Positions 60,012 through 62,631 of a DNA stretch of 62,631 nt are shown one piece after another. The notes below the pieces were generated by a model. That model did no database searches and was not told the origin of the DNA. It saw only the letters and a list, made by a program, of their open reading frames with translations. Made by a program: the position numbers and the translations under genes. The stretch comes from an uncultured Eubacterium sp. (lineage in GTDB: Bacteria > Bacillota > Clostridia > Oscillospirales > CAG-272), in the NCBI GenBank assembly GCA_900544285.1, contig UQUT01000011.1, forward strand, positions 1-62,631, given 5' to 3'. Within the stretch, counting starts at the first letter, position 1. Each line of letters begins with the position of its first letter.

Positions 60012-62372
60012 GTGTTTTCAAAAAGGATTATCCGCATTCTGGCGCTGTGTATTGCCGCTGTGTTTCTGATGGCATGCATACCGATGTCAGCCGCGCAGAC
60101 GAGCGAGGCGGAGACGTCATACAAGCGGAAGATTATTTCCGTTGTATATGACAACTCAGGTTCAATGGAGGTGCAGAGCAGAATAAATTATGCGCAGTAT
60201 TCTCTTCAGATACTGCTTTCAATGCTCGGCAGCGGCGACATTCTGACGATATCTCCAATGAATCCCGTCTCAGACGAAGAGCCGACGATCGAGGTCAAGC
60301 TCCAGGACGGAGACTGCAGCAGTAAGATAAAGGAAATTGTCAACCGCAGGTCTATTACAAAGGCAAACGGCGGCACACCGTTCGGAGCGGTTGAAAGAGC
60401 TGTCGAAGAGCTTGAAAAGCGCGGACTGAAAAAGGTTGAGGACGCGGGCGATGTTGAGCAGAGCGACGAATTCTGGCTCGTCATCCTGACGGATGGTTCG
60501 TTTGATTCGCTGTCGTCACAGAGCAAGCTCGAGGACGCGATCGGCAAGTTGATAGGCAAATACAGCTCGCTCAGAACGATTTATCTCGGAATCGGCAGCA
60601 GCGCCGTGGATCTTTCCTCCGGCAAGCTTGCGACTTCCGCATCATTTACCGCGCTGAAAGCGGGCGAAAAGACTTCGTTTGTTGAAAAAATGCAGACGAT
60701 ATGCAACATAATGTCCGGAAGATACGCGCTCCGGCAGGATTCGTATACTATAAAAGGAAACAAGGTCACTCTTGACTTTGATAAAGCCGATTTCCCGTTC
60801 CGCACGGTTTCCGTCCTGCTTCAGGACTGTGCCGCGGAGCTCAGGGATATAAAATATAACGGAAAGAGAATTGAACCGTCGCAGTTCAGCGTTCTGTCCG
60901 GTAACCCGAAGGTCGGCATGGAGGACGGATACTCCGCCGTTATAAAGGGAACACCGTATTTCTCGTCCGGAAAGATGGAGCTTGTGTTCTCGTCCGAAAT
61001 AAAGACTGAGAACCTGACAGTCACGGGCGAGCCCGCACTCACTATCCAGCCGTATTTCGAGTATCTGAAAAACGGAAAATGGGAAAGAACGGACATACGT
61101 TATATAAACAGTAATCTTACAAAAAACGACTCGATTAGAGTCGGATATGAAATTTATGAGCAGGCAAACGGCAAAAAGCTCAATCTTGCCTCCATCTTCG
61201 GCGACGTTGTGTCATACGTTTCGTATGCCGGCAACCGTTACGAAATAGAAGAGAAAATACCTCTTGTCGTCGGTGCGAACGAAATTGGCATATCGGTAAG
61301 CGTTATGGGCGGAAGCTACCGCAAAAGAGAAAACACAAGACTCTATTTCTTTGATGATACTGTAAACGGTAAGCTGCTGACGGAAAACGCCGATTGCGGT
61401 AAAATGATCATTCAGAGAGTGAATGAACCGCAGAGGGCTGTTTCTTCTCTTCTTTATGACCGCGGAACCGAGATATTCGACAGTGCCGTTGAAATTACGG
61501 ACACCGGCGAAAAGAAGATAACGGCAGTAATCGTCGGCACGGATAAAACTGCCGAAGAGATGTTCCGTGCACTTCCGTGGATGTGCCAGATGACAGGGTA
61601 CAGGCTTGAAATTCATGTTTTCTCTTCGGATGAGCGGGCAGACGAACATCTGACGGCGCTTTGCCCCGAACTCCTGGACGAAACCCACAACGGATACTTT
61701 GCCGATGACGACGAGGCTAATTATAAGATTGAAATACATCCCTATGTAATGCCCGAATATGCCGGATTTGAAAAGACTTTTTCAGCGATAGGAGGCGTCA
61801 GCTTTGTGTTTGTCTCGCGCGGAAGCGATGAGGAAAACGTAAGCGACGCGGTTACAGTTCGCATGCTCTCGGAGCGTTACGGCTATCATCCCCGAATATG
61901 GGTTGTTACAGGTGAAAAGGTTGCGGCGGAGAAGGTTGCCAAAGGCATGCTCTGTAATCACAGAAAGCAGGGATACGATATTTCCTTTGTCGGCGACATT
62001 GAATCGGCTTATTCAAGAGACGCCGTGCTTTTCTCCGAACTTGAAAAGGTTGCACTTGCACGTCATATGAAATGGGGCGCAGAGGAGGAATTCTGGAGAA
62101 TCGAATACTGCTATCGCTCGTCGATTGCGTCGGCAATTCATAAAAAATATAAGCTGTATTGCGGTGTTCCGGGCGCGGAAAAAGAGCCCTGTGACCGTAA
62201 TGAGGAAGAAAGGCAACTTCTTCGCAGACTTGAACACAAGCGTTGGAACGCTTATATGCGCTCCGAAGGCTATGTTTACAATGAAACAAGAAATGACCTC
62301 GCAAAAGCGCATAACTGTCTGAAACCTTTTTCGGAGCTTTCCGAAAAAGAGCAGATGAAGGATGACGACTGA
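60012..62372 (+). CDS. vWA-Rossmann-RyR protein with N-terminal signal or anchor
   Basis: 786 residues. Residues 6-28 are hydrophobic (signal peptide or anchor). A von Willebrand A domain follows (about 38-230) with an intact metal site: DNSGS (Asp47, Ser49, Ser51), Thr122 and Asp161 in ILTDGS. Residues 235-490 look like beta-sandwich domains. From about 500 comes a Rossmann-like part (ITAVIVGTDKTAEEMFRALP) resembling TrkA-N, and the last 56 residues, LEHKRWNAYMRSEGYVY to the CLKPFSELSEKE end, fit the ryanodine-receptor (RyR) domain, which bacteria often fuse to TrkA-N-like domains. GTG 60012 after GGAAAGGAAGG is the start. Function unknown; last gene of the TIR operon. Confidence 0.78.
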   Translation: MFSKRIIRILALCIAAVFLMACIPMSAAQTSEAETSYKRKIISVVYDNSGSMEVQSRINYAQYSLQILLSMLGSGDILTISPMNPVSDEEPTIEVKLQDGDCSSKIKEIVNRRSITKANGGTPFGAVERAVEELEKRGLKKVEDAGDVEQSDEFWLVILTDGSFDSLSSQSKLEDAIGKLIGKYSSLRTIYLGIGSSAVDLSSGKLATSASFTALKAGEKTSFVEKMQTICNIMSGRYALRQDSYTIKGNKVTLDFDKADFPFRTVSVLLQDCAAELRDIKYNGKRIEPSQFSVLSGNPKVGMEDGYSAVIKGTPYFSSGKMELVFSSEIKTENLTVTGEPALTIQPYFEYLKNGKWERTDIRYINSNLTKNDSIRVGYEIYEQANGKKLNLASIFGDVVSYVSYAGNRYEIEEKIPLVVGANEIGISVSVMGGSYRKRENTRLYFFDDTVNGKLLTENADCGKMIIQRVNEPQRAVSSLLYDRGTEIFDSAVEITDTGEKKITAVIVGTDKTAEEMFRALPWMCQMTGYRLEIHVFSSDERADEHLTALCPELLDETHNGYFADDDEANYKIEIHPYVMPEYAGFEKTFSAIGGVSFVFVSRGSDEENVSDAVTVRMLSERYGYHPRIWVVTGEKVAAEKVAKGMLCNHRKQGYDISFVGDIESAYSRDAVLFSELEKVALARHMKWGAEEEFWRIEYCYRSSIASAIHKKYKLYCGVPGAEKEPCDRNEEERQLLRRLEHKRWNAYMRSEGYVYNETRNDLAKAHNCLKPFSELSEKEQMKDDD

Positions 62373-62427
62373 AAATACGCATGATTTAAGAAAGAGTTGC
62401 CTTTCAAGGTGCGCTTTACGCGAATAA

Positions 62428-62465
62428 CCAAACCGCCCCGCTTCATATGAAGCGGGGCGGTTTGG
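62428..62465. terminator. Terminator of the TIR-LRR operon (perfect palindrome)
   Basis: A perfect 19-bp inverted repeat without spacer (62428-62446 and 62447-62465), GC-rich, followed by a short T-rich stretch. It would stop transcripts from both sides. Confidence 0.85.
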
Positions 62466-62565
62466 TGTTTATCGCCAGGGGGTCTTGCCTTCTTCTATTG
62501 CAAAATCGGTGAATATTTTAGGAGAATTCGAATTCTCGCGTCTTGACGACACTCGGTCAGGCTCG

Positions 62566-62631
62566 GCTCTGACAGCCTCGCTGCGGCTCGGTCACACTCG
62601 GGTTCTGACAGCCGTCCAAGGCTGTCATTCA
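62566..62631. repeat. Dispersed intergenic repeat, copy B, cut by the window end
   Basis: Matches copy A (35348-35418) through CTCTGACAG, GCTCGGT and then ACACTCGGGTTCTGACAGCC and the GGCTGTCATTCA end. The hairpin TGACAGCC/GGCTGTCA is kept. The stretch 62466-62565 before it holds no clear gene; a minus-strand frame there is short and stops. Confidence 0.7.

Noticed and set aside
62469..62600. Minus-strand frame at the right end ending in FAIEEGKTPWR
   Set aside because: It meets a stop codon within about 45 codons upstream, has no good start and overlaps the dispersed repeat; not enough for a gene call.

Overview
The window comes from an anaerobic, endospore-forming member of the Clostridia. 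It carries spoIIGA-sigE, a complete spoIIIAA-AH operon, a spoVT remnant, an IspH-ribosomal protein S1 fusion, an apparently Na+-type V-ATPase operon and a dgt-dnaG-rpoD operon. Most genes are densely packed housekeeping genes with similar codon use. The accessory parts are the left edge, the two leucine-rich-repeat genes, a few small membrane-protein clusters and the right end.

Layout. 1-976: right end of an integrative element, with the C-terminal part of a large serine recombinase. The element sits inside spoVT: in-frame SpoVT coding starts at 977, and the first codons are missing. 1640-4199: a BspA-like leucine-rich-repeat lipoprotein and an unknown protein. 4220-13005: strong promoter, structured leader and nine V-type ATPase genes in the order F-I-K-E-C-G-A-B-D. 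13021-17140: cysS, rimO, pgsA, a DUF1292 gene and a structured RNA that may be 6S RNA. 17154-24604: an APC permease with a SHOCT tail, chorismate mutase, a GH3 glycosidase, three small membrane proteins divergent from an XRE regulator, and a methyltransferase-like protein. 24720-27999: a TetR / E2-like acyltransferase / acyl-CoA ligase operon with a palindromic operator. 28156-34618: an ABC-F, flavoprotein, cmk, plsC, ispH-S1 operon read leftward. 34754-41062: a CotJC-like protein, a dispersed repeat, tRNA-Gly and tRNA-Thr, rsmA, murD, a methionine-gamma-lyase-like gene, and spoIIGA-sigE. 41159-47688: rpmE, hflX, yigZ, dgt, dnaG, rpoD. 47974-51207: a very large orphan solute-binding lipoprotein. 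51458-56189: spoIIIA. 56713-62372: a TIR-LRR protein, a polytopic membrane protein and a vWA / Rossmann / RyR protein, apparently one operon.

How the parts work together. SpoIIGA activates pro-SigE in the mother cell; SigE is expected to drive spoIIIA, the feeding-tube channel between mother cell and forespore. SpoVT normally acts late in the forespore, so its interruption by a recombinase-bearing element recalls the skin and SP-beta type intervening elements that leave the chromosome during sporulation. The V-ATPase proteolipid has the residues that bind Na+ in Enterococcus NtpK, so the structured leader may sense an ion, but this is untested.

Most unusual content. (1) spoVT split by a serine-recombinase element. 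(2) The three-gene TIR-LRR / membrane / vWA-Rossmann-RyR cluster, which joins a possible NAD-cleaving TIR domain with an RyR domain and has a candidate attenuator in its leader. (3) The structured leader of the ATPase operon. (4) The E2-like protein with Glu where the catalytic His should be. All family names rest on reading the sequence; no database search was run.
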